From Propionibacterium sp. (GTDB lineage: Bacteria > Actinomycetota > Actinomycetes > Propionibacteriales > Propionibacteriaceae), in contig JALHFX010000004.1 of NCBI GenBank assembly GCA_022837595.1, forward strand, positions 1-61,157: a stretch of 61,157 nucleotides of DNA, in the 5' to 3' direction. The number at the start of each line of letters is the position of its first letter. Position 1 is the first letter of the stretch. Below are positions 8,797 to 16,404 of this stretch, piece by piece. The position numbers and the translations under genes were made by a program. The notes under the pieces were generated by a model. That model searched no databases and had not been told where the DNA came from. It saw only the letters and a list, made by a program, of their open reading frames with translations.

Positions 8797-9836
8797 GCCA
8801 GGCCCCGGCGGCTAACGATGATGACGATGAAGAAGGGAATTCCGACAAAAGCCGTCACCAGGCCCACAGGAAGGATCGTGCCCGGCACCACCAGCTTGGA
8901 AACCAGGAAAGCCAGTGACAATATAGCTGCGCCGATAAGGGCCGAGGCCGGCATGAAGAAGCGTTGGTCCTCTCCGACCAGGCCACGCGCGATATGTGGG
9001 GCGACCAGTCCGACGAATCCAATGGTGCCGACAAAAGCAACCGCAGCCGCAGCCAGCACCGAGACCGTAATGATCACCAGCCGACGCAATGCCTCAACGT
9101 TTACCCCAAGGCTTTTCGCCTTATGATCGTCAAGCGATAAAGCCGTTAACTTCCAGCTATTGCCGAAGTAAATGGCCGAAGCCACGGCAAGCACCGCAGA
9201 GACAATGGCAAGTTTCTGCCAGGTGGTCTTCAGCAGACTGCCGAAGGTCCAAAAAACCAAGCTTTGCAGTTCGTCCTCGTCGGCGATGTACTGCAGCAGC
9301 ATGGTAAGGGCATTGAACAAGAAGTTCAGCGCGATCCCGAGAAGGACGATCATGCCTTTGTCGGTGCCCGGCCGCAGCGACAGCAGATAGATGATGGCTG
9401 CAGCGAGCAACGCGAAGGCAAATGCGTTCCCGGTCACCATCGCTGCCCCTGGCAACCGGATGACGTTGGCTTCCAGGATGAACCCCAGGGCAGCCCCAAA
9501 TGACGCGGCTGCAGAGATTCCGAGGGTGAACGGGCTGGCCATCGGGTTGCGTAGAATCGTCTGCATTCCGCAACCGCCGATCGACAGCGCCGCGCCGACG
9601 ACGATGGCCATCAGCGCCATCGGCACCCGGATATCGAGGATCACGGTGGCCACCATGGGGTCGGCATCGCCTCCGGTCAAAACGATGAGCGCGTCTGCTA
9701 AGGACGCGTCTGATGATCCGGTCGCCACATTGATGATGAAGACCACCACGATAAGTACGGGTAAGGCGGCGACGATCGCCACCTTTCCCCGCACCGCACG
9801 CCGGTAGAGCTGCCTGCCCGTGAGCGTAGGGGTCAT
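8793..9836 (-). CDS. btuC: FecCD/BtuC-type ABC permease
   Basis: A 347-residue membrane permease with about ten hydrophobic segments, the usual size and pattern for the FecCD family. Typical motifs are IRVPMALMAIVVGAALSIGG and FVGLVAPHIARGLVGEDQR, the latter contacting the ATPase. It forms the channel of a type II importer for corrinoids or metal chelates. The gene overlaps its neighbours by 4 bp at both ends, so the three proteins are made from one transcript. Confidence 0.87.
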   Translation of the reverse strand: MTPTLTGRQLYRRAVRGKVAIVAALPVLIVVVFIINVATGSSDASLADALIVLTGGDADPMVATVILDIRVPMALMAIVVGAALSIGGCGMQTILRNPMASPFTLGISAAASFGAALGFILEANVIRLPGAAMVTGNAFAFALLAAAIIYLLSLRPGTDKGMIVLLGIALNFLFNALTMLLQYIADEDELQSLVFWTFGSLLKTTWQKLAIVSAVLAVASAIYFGNSWKLTALSLDDHKAKSLGVNVEALRRLVIITVSVLAAAAVAFVGTIGFVGLVAPHIARGLVGEDQRFFMPASALIGAAILSLAFLVSKLVVPGTILPVGLVTAFVGIPFFIVIIVSRRGLA

Positions 9837-10984
9837 TCCTTGGGCATCCGCAACTGCCAGATTCCCTGATCGGCGTCAATCAGTAGATAGTCGCGGTAAA
9901 ACTGTGCGAGCAGCGCATCGGGGTCGACATCACTGAACTGATCGGGGTACATGATCTTGGCCATCGCCAATGCTGGATAGAAAGAAACCACTGTTCGGGA
10001 AAGCTCATGCTGGAACTCATATACCTGCTGGTTGCGAACCGCGTCCAAGTCGCTCCAGCCTGGGCGGGTGGTAATTGAAAAGTCAGGGTCGTCCGCAATG
10101 GCAGGATCAACTCCGAGCCCAAGGCTGTTGGCACCGGACAAGAAGATGAAGTCCGGGTTGGCAGTCAGAATCTTCTCAGGATCGAGGGTCGCAGCACCGG
10201 GACCACCGGGCTTTCCTTGCCCGCCGCTTCCCACGACTCCATCGGCAATATTGTCCCCGCCTGCCAGAGCCACGACGGCTCCCCATCCTGAAGCGCTGGT
10301 GCTGGTCGGGCCGAACTCCTCAGCCGTGCCGGACTTCTCGTAGTAGACAGTGGGACGATTCTGCTGATCGGCGAGGTTTTTGCTGGTTATCAGTTCAAAC
10401 TGGCCATTAATGAACTCGTTAACCTCTGCCGCCCGCTCCTCGGCCCCGAAGGTCTGCCCCAATAACGTGAGAGCCTCCTGGCTTGACGTGGCCACGTCCT
10501 GGGGAACGTCGATCAGCAATAGTTCGATGCCCGCCTTCGTGAGCTGGGGCTCGATTTCCAGCGCATGGGTATGCGCCTGCATTGCCGAATTAACGATCAA
10601 GACATCTGGTTTCTTCGCCAGGATCATTTCGAGATCGAACGGGGCATTGTGTTCAGAAATAATGCCCACGCGGTCGGCAAGATCGGGGAACATCGGATTA
10701 TAAATCTCGTCGTAGGCGTCCTTGCCGCCAGAATTCCCCACTCCCACCAGCTTCTCGAATGACTCTTCACCGATCAATGGCGTAATGAAGTCAATGACAT
10801 CGAAAGTGCTGATGGCGTATCGTTCGATGGGCAATTGTAAGGTGACCTCACGGTCGGTCATGTCGGTGAGGGTGAGTTCATGGGGAGCCGCTGGCGAATC
10901 GCCAGCGGTGGGCGTAGCCCCGCATCCTGCCAAGGTGAGCGCCAGCACAGCAGCCAAGGCCGCTCCGGTTTTCGCTATTCTCAT
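9833..10984 (-). CDS. btuF: Substrate-binding lipoprotein of the corrinoid-type importer
   Basis: The protein of 383 residues starts at the ATG at 10984, preceded by GGAGAAG. The open frame extends further upstream but only through the riboswitch. A lipoprotein signal peptide ends in LTLAGC with Cys21, so it is anchored outside the membrane. The body is a periplasmic-binding-protein type III fold: AISTFDVIDFITPLIGEESF, KKPDVLIVNSAMQ and ILTANPDFIFLSGANSLG. It should capture the substrate and pass it to the permease. Cobalamin-riboswitch control points to a corrinoid or cobalt-linked ligand; a siderophore cannot be excluded. Confidence 0.82.
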   Translation of the reverse strand: MRIAKTGAALAAVLALTLAGCGATPTAGDSPAAPHELTLTDMTDREVTLQLPIERYAISTFDVIDFITPLIGEESFEKLVGVGNSGGKDAYDEIYNPMFPDLADRVGIISEHNAPFDLEMILAKKPDVLIVNSAMQAHTHALEIEPQLTKAGIELLLIDVPQDVATSSQEALTLLGQTFGAEERAAEVNEFINGQFELITSKNLADQQNRPTVYYEKSGTAEEFGPTSTSASGWGAVVALAGGDNIADGVVGSGGQGKPGGPGAATLDPEKILTANPDFIFLSGANSLGLGVDPAIADDPDFSITTRPGWSDLDAVRNQQVYEFQHELSRTVVSFYPALAMAKIMYPDQFSDVDPDALLAQFYRDYLLIDADQGIWQLRMPKE

Positions 10985-11067
10985 TGTTCTTCTCCGTTCG
11001 CATTTCTGTGGGCGGACCAGCACACAGGGTCGCGGAGAACCAGGCGGTATCTCCTTCCGAGATGACC

Positions 11068-11245
11068 GTTGCTGCGTGCCGCACGGGCAGGTCTCCTGGC
11101 TTGCACCCTTATTTCCGTCGCCTTCCCAGGTGTTCCACAGTGGCAATGACAGAAAGCTTGAATGGCGCTTACAGTAACGGAGGTTGCGCGGGATTCGCAC
11201 CCGCTTCCCTTTTCATTACTTGCTGTAAACCCGTGAGCTTTTCAG
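11068..11245 (-). promoter_or_regulatory. Cobalamin riboswitch
   Basis: Read on the minus strand, the leader holds the B12 box AGCCAGGAGACCTGCC (around 11089-11104). It also holds the conserved GCGCAACCTCCGTTACTG segment, a GCCACTGTGG core and GGGAAGGCGAC, in the order expected of the AdoCbl class. It ends about 80-100 bp before the binding-protein start. High cobalamin should shut down the three-gene importer. Control at transcription or translation cannot be decided by eye. Confidence 0.9.
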
Positions 11246-11274
11246 TTGTATTCGTTGCGCGATGCGCAGCGAGG

Positions 11275-11727
11275 TCAGGTGACGCCGACCGGTGTGGTAT
11301 CGACAGGCTTGATGTCGAGCACCGGAGTGCCATCCACCATGTCGACCCCGGTGAACTCCAACTCGCCCGGGGCAGCATGGGTCACTGTCACCACAGACGC
11401 ACCAATGCCATTGGGACGCCGCGGTGACCGGGTCGAAAAGACCCCCATTATCTGGCCGGTCTTGCGTGAGGTGGTGACCAGGTCGTAGTCATGGTGACGG
11501 TCGAAGTAGAAGAGCACCAAGATGGTGTCCCCCGCACGAATGTCGCGGGCACCCTCAGCGAATTCCGGCAGCAACTCGATCCGTGCCTTCACCTTCGGGC
11601 TCAGCCCACCATGGCGCGGAACCTCAGTCAACGAGGCATACGGGGCACGGATCAATCCGATCGGCTGCATCGAGATCGCTGCCAACTGACCAGTCATGGC
11701 GATGATCGTAAGGGGGTCGTTGCCCAC
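11275..11727 (-). CDS. trmO: TrmO-like tRNA-Thr m6t6A37 methyltransferase (YaeB/UPF0066)
   Basis: The sequence carries the YaeB/TrmO signature: MQPIGLIRAPY at the front and GVFSTRSPRRPNGIG near the middle, then GELEFTGVDMVDGTPVLDIKP near the end. The family uses S-adenosylmethionine to N6-methylate t6A37 in threonine tRNA. At about 140-150 residues it lacks the extra C-terminal domain of the E. coli protein, as do many short homologues. The start is uncertain: 11727, 11697 and 11670 are in frame, and none has a strong ribosome-binding site. It lies just downstream of the cupin regulator on the same strand. Confidence 0.85.
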   Translation of the reverse strand: MGNDPLTIIAMTGQLAAISMQPIGLIRAPYASLTEVPRHGGLSPKVKARIELLPEFAEGARDIRAGDTILVLFYFDRHHDYDLVTTSRKTGQIMGVFSTRSPRRPNGIGASVVTVTHAAPGELEFTGVDMVDGTPVLDIKPVDTTPVGVT

Positions 11728-11734
11728 CAGGCCA

Positions 11735-12328
11735 CTATTCGTTGCCAGAACTGGGATGGTGCGGTCCGTCCTTCACGTGCATCCGTTCGCCCTGCCGGGA
11801 GAACATGCTGAGTATCTCCACCGGGCTATCACCGGTGCTGCCGAACCAATGCGGGGCCCGCGTATCGAATTCGGCGGCTTCACCTTCTGTAAGAATCAGA
11901 TCCTGCTCCCCCACCAGCAACCGCAGCTTGCCGTGCAGCACATAGATCCAGTCGAAGCCTTCGTGGCTGCGTCGGCGGGGCGCGCGTGAGGACGCCGGGA
12001 TATCAATCTTGAACACCTGAACCTCACTGTCAGGCCTGCTCAGCGGAAGCACCACTTTGCCATGGACCCTGCGGGCATGGGGGTGGATACGGGGGTCCTC
12101 TGGCCCGGCGCCGCTGATCATGTCATCGAGCGAGATCCGGTAGTTACGGCTGAGGATCAGCAGCACCTCCAAGGTGGGTCGCCGCTCGCCGGTCTCCAAC
12201 CGGGACAAGGTGCTGCGTGAGATTCCGGTCTGCTCACTGAGATCGCTCAGAGTCAGACCGTGCTCGGCCCGCATTTGGCGCAAACGCTCGCCGACGGCCT
12301 CCAACGTGGCTTCCAAATCAGGATCCAT
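11735..12328 (-). CDS. XRE-family regulator with C-terminal cupin domain
   Basis: A helix-turn-helix occupies residues about 10-65 (LRQMRAEHGLTLSDLSEQTG, then STLSRLETGERRPTLEVLL). A cupin follows at about 110-185 (SHEGFDWIYVLHGKLRLLVG and EAAEFDTRAPHWFGS). This layout is common in small-molecule-responsive repressors, where the cupin senses a ligand. The ATG at 12328 has GGGGA upstream; the frame also opens at 12355. It is followed at once by trmO, so the two may share a transcript. The ligand is unknown. Confidence 0.85.
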   Translation of the reverse strand: MDPDLEATLEAVGERLRQMRAEHGLTLSDLSEQTGISRSTLSRLETGERRPTLEVLLILSRNYRISLDDMISGAGPEDPRIHPHARRVHGKVVLPLSRPDSEVQVFKIDIPASSRAPRRRSHEGFDWIYVLHGKLRLLVGEQDLILTEGEAAEFDTRAPHWFGSTGDSPVEILSMFSRQGERMHVKDGPHHPSSGNE

Positions 12329-12509
12329 GGCACTATTCCCCGGCGGCGACGGCATCCATCAACTGAATAGTTATGCCTGGAGCGTCGGCTCCGCTGATGG
12401 TGGCGGCGAGCGTCTGCCGATCATTCATGGCCGAAGCATACCGATCCGTCGTAGCCTGATCCTCCGATCAACGGGTTGGTGTTGATCGATTCTTCGCGGG
12501 CTGGGAGGC

Positions 12510-12776
12510 GTGGTGCATCACGTACTCTGTTCCGATCATGACGGCATCCGCGCTTTCCGAGGCTTGATGCTGGCTGGAGCTGTCCTCGTCGGCACATCGA
12601 CACTCCTTCTGACGCTCCTGCCCGAGGTGCCGACGGACGTCGCAGCTCTGAGTGACTGGGTCGAAGAAGGTTCTGCCCTGGCGGTGTGGAGCGATGAGCT
12701 TCGCTTCTTCGCCATTCTGTGCTGGTGGGCCGGAGGGTGGGGAGTCTTCACAACAGCTCTTCGGGGAGGTCGGTGA
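12510..12776 (+). CDS. Small membrane protein, unknown
   Basis: An 80-90 residue protein with two hydrophobic segments, LMLAGAVLVGTSTLLLTLL and FFAILCWWAGGWGVFTTAL. Tandem GTG codons at 12510 and 12513 follow a GGGAGG, and the second has the better spacing. Its TGA overlaps the GTG of the next membrane gene by 4 bp. No family recognised; the coupling to a second membrane protein is the best evidence that it is real. Confidence 0.55.
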   Translation: MVHHVLCSDHDGIRAFRGLMLAGAVLVGTSTLLLTLLPEVPTDVAALSDWVEEGSALAVWSDELRFFAILCWWAGGWGVFTTALRGGR

Positions 12777-13195
12777 GAACCGTCGTCGGGTGCACCGCTC
12801 TCACTCTGGCGCTTATCTCGCTCGTCGTTGTGTTGCTGGCTATCGGTCGGCTGGTCTATCCAGTCTTCGGGATACAGCTTTCGGACGATTCGCTGGGACT
12901 GGTGGTCAGTGCTGCGTACGGTGCTCTACACCTGGCACTTCTGGGTTTCGCCGTTGCCGCTGTCACCCTCACGTGGGCAACGAGCGCACGGATCATCGGG
13001 CGAATCGTTGGGGTCGTCGCCGCCGTCGTATGCCTAGCAGGATCGTTCCCCTCGCTCACGCCAAACTGGTGCAACACAGTCGTCGCCGCAATGGTTGGCG
13101 CCTGGGGAGTCTTCCTGGCGCTCTCGGCCGAGACCACTCCAACTGCCGTGAGAAGGAGGACGTCTCCTCCACCGCTGGCCGCAACCATTGCCTAG
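12773..13195 (+). CDS. Membrane protein, unknown, coupled to the preceding gene
   Basis: Starting from the GTG in the GTGA overlap at 12773, the protein has about 140 residues and four hydrophobic segments, including LTLALISLVVVLLAIGRLVY and LHLALLGFAVAAVTL. The C-terminus is basic and proline-rich. No catalytic motif is visible and I do not recognise a family. It may form a small membrane complex with its partner. Confidence 0.6.
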   Translation: MRTVVGCTALTLALISLVVVLLAIGRLVYPVFGIQLSDDSLGLVVSAAYGALHLALLGFAVAAVTLTWATSARIIGRIVGVVAAVVCLAGSFPSLTPNWCNTVVAAMVGAWGVFLALSAETTPTAVRRRTSPPPLAATIA

Positions 13196-13608
13196 GTCTC
13201 GCGCAGGACGAGCACAGAGTCAACAGCGAGGCAGGACCCGGCGCGAGTATCTGCCCATCCTCGTTTCCGGCGGATTCTTCGACGAACCGGCTATCCGCGA
13301 GCTCCCGCGCTTTCGCTGTAGCGGTCTTGATGCTGTTGACGCAACGGAACGGCGCTTCAGCGTCCCCGCCCTTGGCTCGCTGTCCGACCTCTTTCGGGCT
13401 GCTTCCCCGGTGGAGGACGACACAGTCTCGATCGACGCAAAGAGCCATCCCCTGCTGAGCGCAACTACTTAATCATAATGACGGGCCGAGGAACGTTGAC
13501 CAAGTCCAAAAGATATCAAGAATCTTGACTAATAGCGATCACGATGCGGAGAGTCTCATCCCGAACTAAAACCCCTGATTACCTCGTGGTCACAAGAGAA
13601 GGAGCGTC
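13196..13608. other. Intergenic region with no supported gene
   Basis: An open frame at 13188-13472 exists, but it lacks a ribosome-binding site, overlaps the preceding gene and shows no domain. Nothing else was seen apart from the promoter and ribosome-binding region of the small gene at 13609. Confidence 0.4.
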
Positions 13609-13761
13609 GTGACTCCATTTTGGAGCGAAGTGCTGATGCGCGTTCTAACGACGCTAGCAAGCGCTGCCATAATCGCAATGGTTTCTTTCTTCCTGTGGAG
13701 GCATATCAAGCGGTGTTTCGTTGATAGGCCGAGCAGGATTCTAGTCATTGAGCTGGATTAG
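13609..13761 (+). CDS. 50-residue single-pass membrane peptide
   Basis: A GTG at 13609 follows AGAAGGAG at a good distance. The frame encodes 50 residues with one hydrophobic helix, VLTTLASAAIIAMVSFFLW, then a basic stretch RHIKRCFVDRPSR. Size, charge and location, directly beside a toxin-antitoxin-like pair, recall small membrane toxins or regulatory peptides. The function is unknown. Confidence 0.5.
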   Translation: MTPFWSEVLMRVLTTLASAAIIAMVSFFLWRHIKRCFVDRPSRILVIELD

Positions 13762-13801
13762 GGCTCGCAGCAGATTCACAATCTGAACTCGCCGACGCGC
13801 T

Positions 13802-14362
13802 TCAGAGTTCCAGCAAGCCTTCCTCCATTGACCAGCGACGGAATCCGCCTGGACCAAACGGAAGGTAGTAGTCGCCCGAAAGCAGATCGTCTGCTAGTTG
13901 CTCCACCATAGGCACTGTTAGTTTGCCCTGCCGGATCGCATCGCAAAGCAGCGCGAGAGTAGTCGTGACTTTTAGCCCTGGGCTCTGCGACTCTTCCGAC
14001 GCGATCTGTCGAGCTACTCCGTCATCGATGACTATCTCATAACCACGAGTCTTGCCCAGCGCGAGTACCCCGCATTCACCGCGGTTCTCGCCACTGCTAC
14101 CAACCAGGCGTCGTTCAAAATCAGCGAATGCCAGAACAAACGCGAGATCATCGCTTCGGTCGATCTTTACCCAATCGGCGTCCACGACCTGGCGCAGAAC
14201 TGGCTCAGCAATGCACTGCTCATTCAGTTCGACTGCGACACTTTCGGGAATAACGACTCGCCGTTCGGCCGCCACAAATTTGAGAACTCCAAGCCACCCG
14301 CGAAGCGCAAAGTGGCGCATCGGCCCGGTATCGAACACCAGCGCAGCAGACCCATTCGTCAC
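13802..14362 (-). CDS. PIN-domain-like putative toxin/ribonuclease
   Basis: A 186-residue protein with PIN-fold acidic positions: VFDTGPMRHFA near the N-terminus, ESVAVELNEQ, then GECGVLALGKTRGYEIVIDDGVAR. These match the metal-binding aspartates and glutamates of PIN nucleases. Its ATG overlaps the stop of the XRE-ImmA gene by 4 bp. The pair resembles a toxin-antitoxin module in which the regulator controls the nuclease. PIN toxins usually cut tRNA or rRNA, but the target here is unknown. Confidence 0.75.
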   Translation of the reverse strand: MTNGSAALVFDTGPMRHFALRGWLGVLKFVAAERRVVIPESVAVELNEQCIAEPVLRQVVDADWVKIDRSDDLAFVLAFADFERRLVGSSGENRGECGVLALGKTRGYEIVIDDGVARQIASEESQSPGLKVTTTLALLCDAIRQGKLTVPMVEQLADDLLSGDYYLPFGPGGFRRWSMEEGLLEL

Positions 14363-15471
14363 GACACGAACTTCCAGATCTCGCTTTCATCACGGGTACG
14401 AGGCGATGGAAGATCCGCATCGTCGACCAGTCTCCAGAGCAAGTCGCGGCCACGTTCACGACTGATTCGCTCGTCACGGATCAGTCGCAATACAGCCTGC
14501 TGGTAGATCAATGGCTGTACCTCACCGGCCAGCTCATCTCCAGGATGCAGATCAAATTCGATCATGTCCGCCTGCGTAGTGCGAACTTCCCTGATGTCGC
14601 CAGCAGCTGGCGGATCCACGAGACCAAGATCAAGGAGCCTGCGAGCCAGAGTCGTCATATCGACCTGGAAAACACTGGCGAGGATCACAGCAGCCGATCG
14701 AGTACCCGAGTTGACCTGAAGCTCTTTCCACCGCGTGCTGATCGCTTCGCGAGGAAGCAGCAATGCCCGCGCGAAGCCATCGAACCTCGCTTCCAGGTTC
14801 AGATCGGCCGTCCCCACGCGCCAATCAATTGTGTACTGATCAGCCACCAAGAAATGTGCTAGTTCGTGAGCGAGCGCGAGACGTCGCCGCCCAACCCTGT
14901 TTGCGCTATTGATCAGCGTCACACCGCCATGCTCCAGCAGGAGAGTCCCAGCATCAGCAGTATCCACGCCGAGATCCTTTGCGAATACAAGGAGCCCGAG
15001 AGCCTCGACTCTGCGGGCAAGGTTGGCGATCGGCGCCCCAAGCTCAGCACCGAGCGCTTTCCGCGCTCGGACGGCCATTGCCTCCACAGCCTCGCCTGTG
15101 GCCGGTGTCTCCCAAGGCTTCTGAGGAGCCTTGGCCTTGAACGGCGAGAGACTGTGCACGAACTCGACCTCACTCGCGATCTCCGTGAGCAGAGAGTCGA
15201 TCTGTGAATCGACGGTGTCCAGACCCTGCGATGAGCGATGCGCTACCACTGCAGGCAGCGGATCGTCGAAGAACGAAGCCATTTGGACGCGTAGAGCCCG
15301 TGCAATATCGGAGAGCTCCAGAGCGGCGACTTTGCGACTCCCGGTCTCGATCTTGTTGATAGCCGTGCGGTCGAGGCCGACTCGTTGAGCAAGTTCTTCT
15401 TGAGTGAGGCCTTTACGCGTGCGCGTATAACGCACGCGTGCTCCCAGCTGACGAGCATCAAGGTCTGCCAT
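14359..15471 (-). CDS. XRE regulator fused to ImmA/IrrE-type zinc metallopeptidase
   Basis: From the ATG at 15471 the protein has 370 residues. An XRE helix-turn-helix (TRKGLTQEELAQRVG, RTAINKIETGSRKV) lies at residues about 15-65. An ImmA/IrrE (COG2856) peptidase domain carries the zinc motif in RLALAHELAHFLVADQY, near residue 210. In phage and ICE relatives this peptidase cleaves a repressor in response to DNA damage. Here the same polypeptide also binds DNA. The C-terminal 100 residues are helical. It is coupled to the PIN gene downstream and is divergent from the small repressor at 15913. Confidence 0.85.
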   Translation of the reverse strand: MADLDARQLGARVRYTRTRKGLTQEELAQRVGLDRTAINKIETGSRKVAALELSDIARALRVQMASFFDDPLPAVVAHRSSQGLDTVDSQIDSLLTEIASEVEFVHSLSPFKAKAPQKPWETPATGEAVEAMAVRARKALGAELGAPIANLARRVEALGLLVFAKDLGVDTADAGTLLLEHGGVTLINSANRVGRRRLALAHELAHFLVADQYTIDWRVGTADLNLEARFDGFARALLLPREAISTRWKELQVNSGTRSAAVILASVFQVDMTTLARRLLDLGLVDPPAAGDIREVRTTQADMIEFDLHPGDELAGEVQPLIYQQAVLRLIRDERISRERGRDLLWRLVDDADLPSPRTRDESEIWKFVS

Positions 15472-15811
15472 GTGTGCGATTATGGCACATCTTGAAGGCC
15501 TCCTATAGGCGCGAGGCTGAACAAAGTCCCCAGCCAAACCGAGATAAGTCGGCCCGGCTAGGGACTACCGAACATGCGCTCGGAGTCGTCAACGATTCAC
15601 TGCAGACCCACGAGCGACGCGCCCTCACCGAAGCCTCGAATGTCGGAGTAAATGTCGGAGCAGGCGAGGCGGTTCTCGATGTCCTCCGCACCGAGCCCCG
15701 GTCATTCCGAGTTCGCTGGCCAATTGCAACTGCGAACGGCCCTTTCGCGTCAGCTCTACTTTGATGCTTCACAAGATGTGTCTGCTATGGAGATCTGCCA
15801 CACACGCTACA

Positions 15812-15844
15812 GTAACGCATCAAGCATTACGTAACGCGTAACGC
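15812..15844. promoter_or_regulatory. Candidate operator: three GTAACGC repeats
   Basis: GTAACGC occurs at 15812, 15831 and 15838, with the palindrome TTACGTAA spanning 15828-15835. The cluster lies 70-100 bp before the repressor-like gene and in the divergent intergenic region shared with the XRE-ImmA gene. Binding by either regulator is inference. Confidence 0.4.
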
Positions 15845-15912
15845 CCATGTAATACTGCGTGTTGCTGTTGATTTGATTGCGGGCCTTGCCCGCCACACGG
15901 TACTGTCGACAC

Positions 15913-16221
15913 ATGTCCGTTGCACTTGTTCACGATCAGACAGACCTGAATGACAAGGTTGCGGCCGAGGTGCGTGCCGCACTGGGTCGATTCCAGCTCA
16001 AGCAGTTAGATCTTGCTGCCGTCCTGGGCGTTACGCAAACCCAGGTCTCGCGCCGACTTCGCGGCGAGGTCCCGTTCACTCTACGCGACGTGGACGCTAT
16101 CGCGGAATGGTTCTCCACCTCACCGGCCGTCTTACTCGGCTACGCTAACGAGCCGCAGCCTCGCAAGCCCGAACTCGTCCGGTGCGCCCACAGGGGATCG
16201 AACCCTGGACCCGCGGATTAA
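15913..16221 (+). CDS. Small Cro/C1-type repressor ending inside tRNA-Lys
   Basis: The protein of 102 residues starts at the ATG at 15913. Its helix-turn-helix is LKQLDLAAVLGVTQTQVSRR with RLRGEVPFTLRDVDAIAEWF. The last residues (RCAHRGSNPGPAD) are encoded by the tRNA-Lys gene on the other strand, and the stop falls in the tRNA anticodon region. This is what happens when an element integrates into a tRNA 3' end through a site inside its repressor gene. I recall certain mycobacteriophages in which integration trims the repressor. No integrase lies nearby. Confidence 0.7.
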   Translation: MSVALVHDQTDLNDKVAAEVRAALGRFQLKQLDLAAVLGVTQTQVSRRLRGEVPFTLRDVDAIAEWFSTSPAVLLGYANEPQPRKPELVRCAHRGSNPGPAD

Positions 16222-16255
16222 AAGTCCGCTGCTCTGCCAACTGAGCTATAGGCGC
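16183..16255 (-). tRNA. tRNA-Lys (anticodon TTT)
   Basis: A 73-nt canonical cloverleaf: 7-bp acceptor GCGCCTA/TGGGCGC-type, D arm with GTTGGC, anticodon loop CTTTTAA, T arm GGTTCGATCC and discriminator A. No CCA is encoded. Its 3' half is shared with the end of the repressor gene at 15913, so it is a probable integration site. Confidence 0.95.
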
Positions 16256-16391
16256 TGAATCAACAAGACAAGGTTAGCGGCATCAACGCAAAGATGCACG
16301 GCGGCTGATCTGCGTTCATTTGAATGGCCTCGCTGAGAAGTACCCGACCATCAACTTCTAAGCCCAAAACGAGTTAGGTGCACTTGCACGC

Positions 16392-16404
16392 TAGGCTCAA
16401 TACA
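16392..16404 (+). promoter_or_regulatory. -10 element, leaderless start
   Basis: TAGGCT ends seven bases before the ATG at 16404, which would place the transcription start on the start codon. No ribosome-binding site is present. Confidence 0.45.

Noticed and set aside
13188..13472. 94-residue open frame as a gene
   Set aside because: There is no ribosome-binding site or recognisable domain, its composition is ordinary intergenic, and it overlaps the preceding membrane gene.
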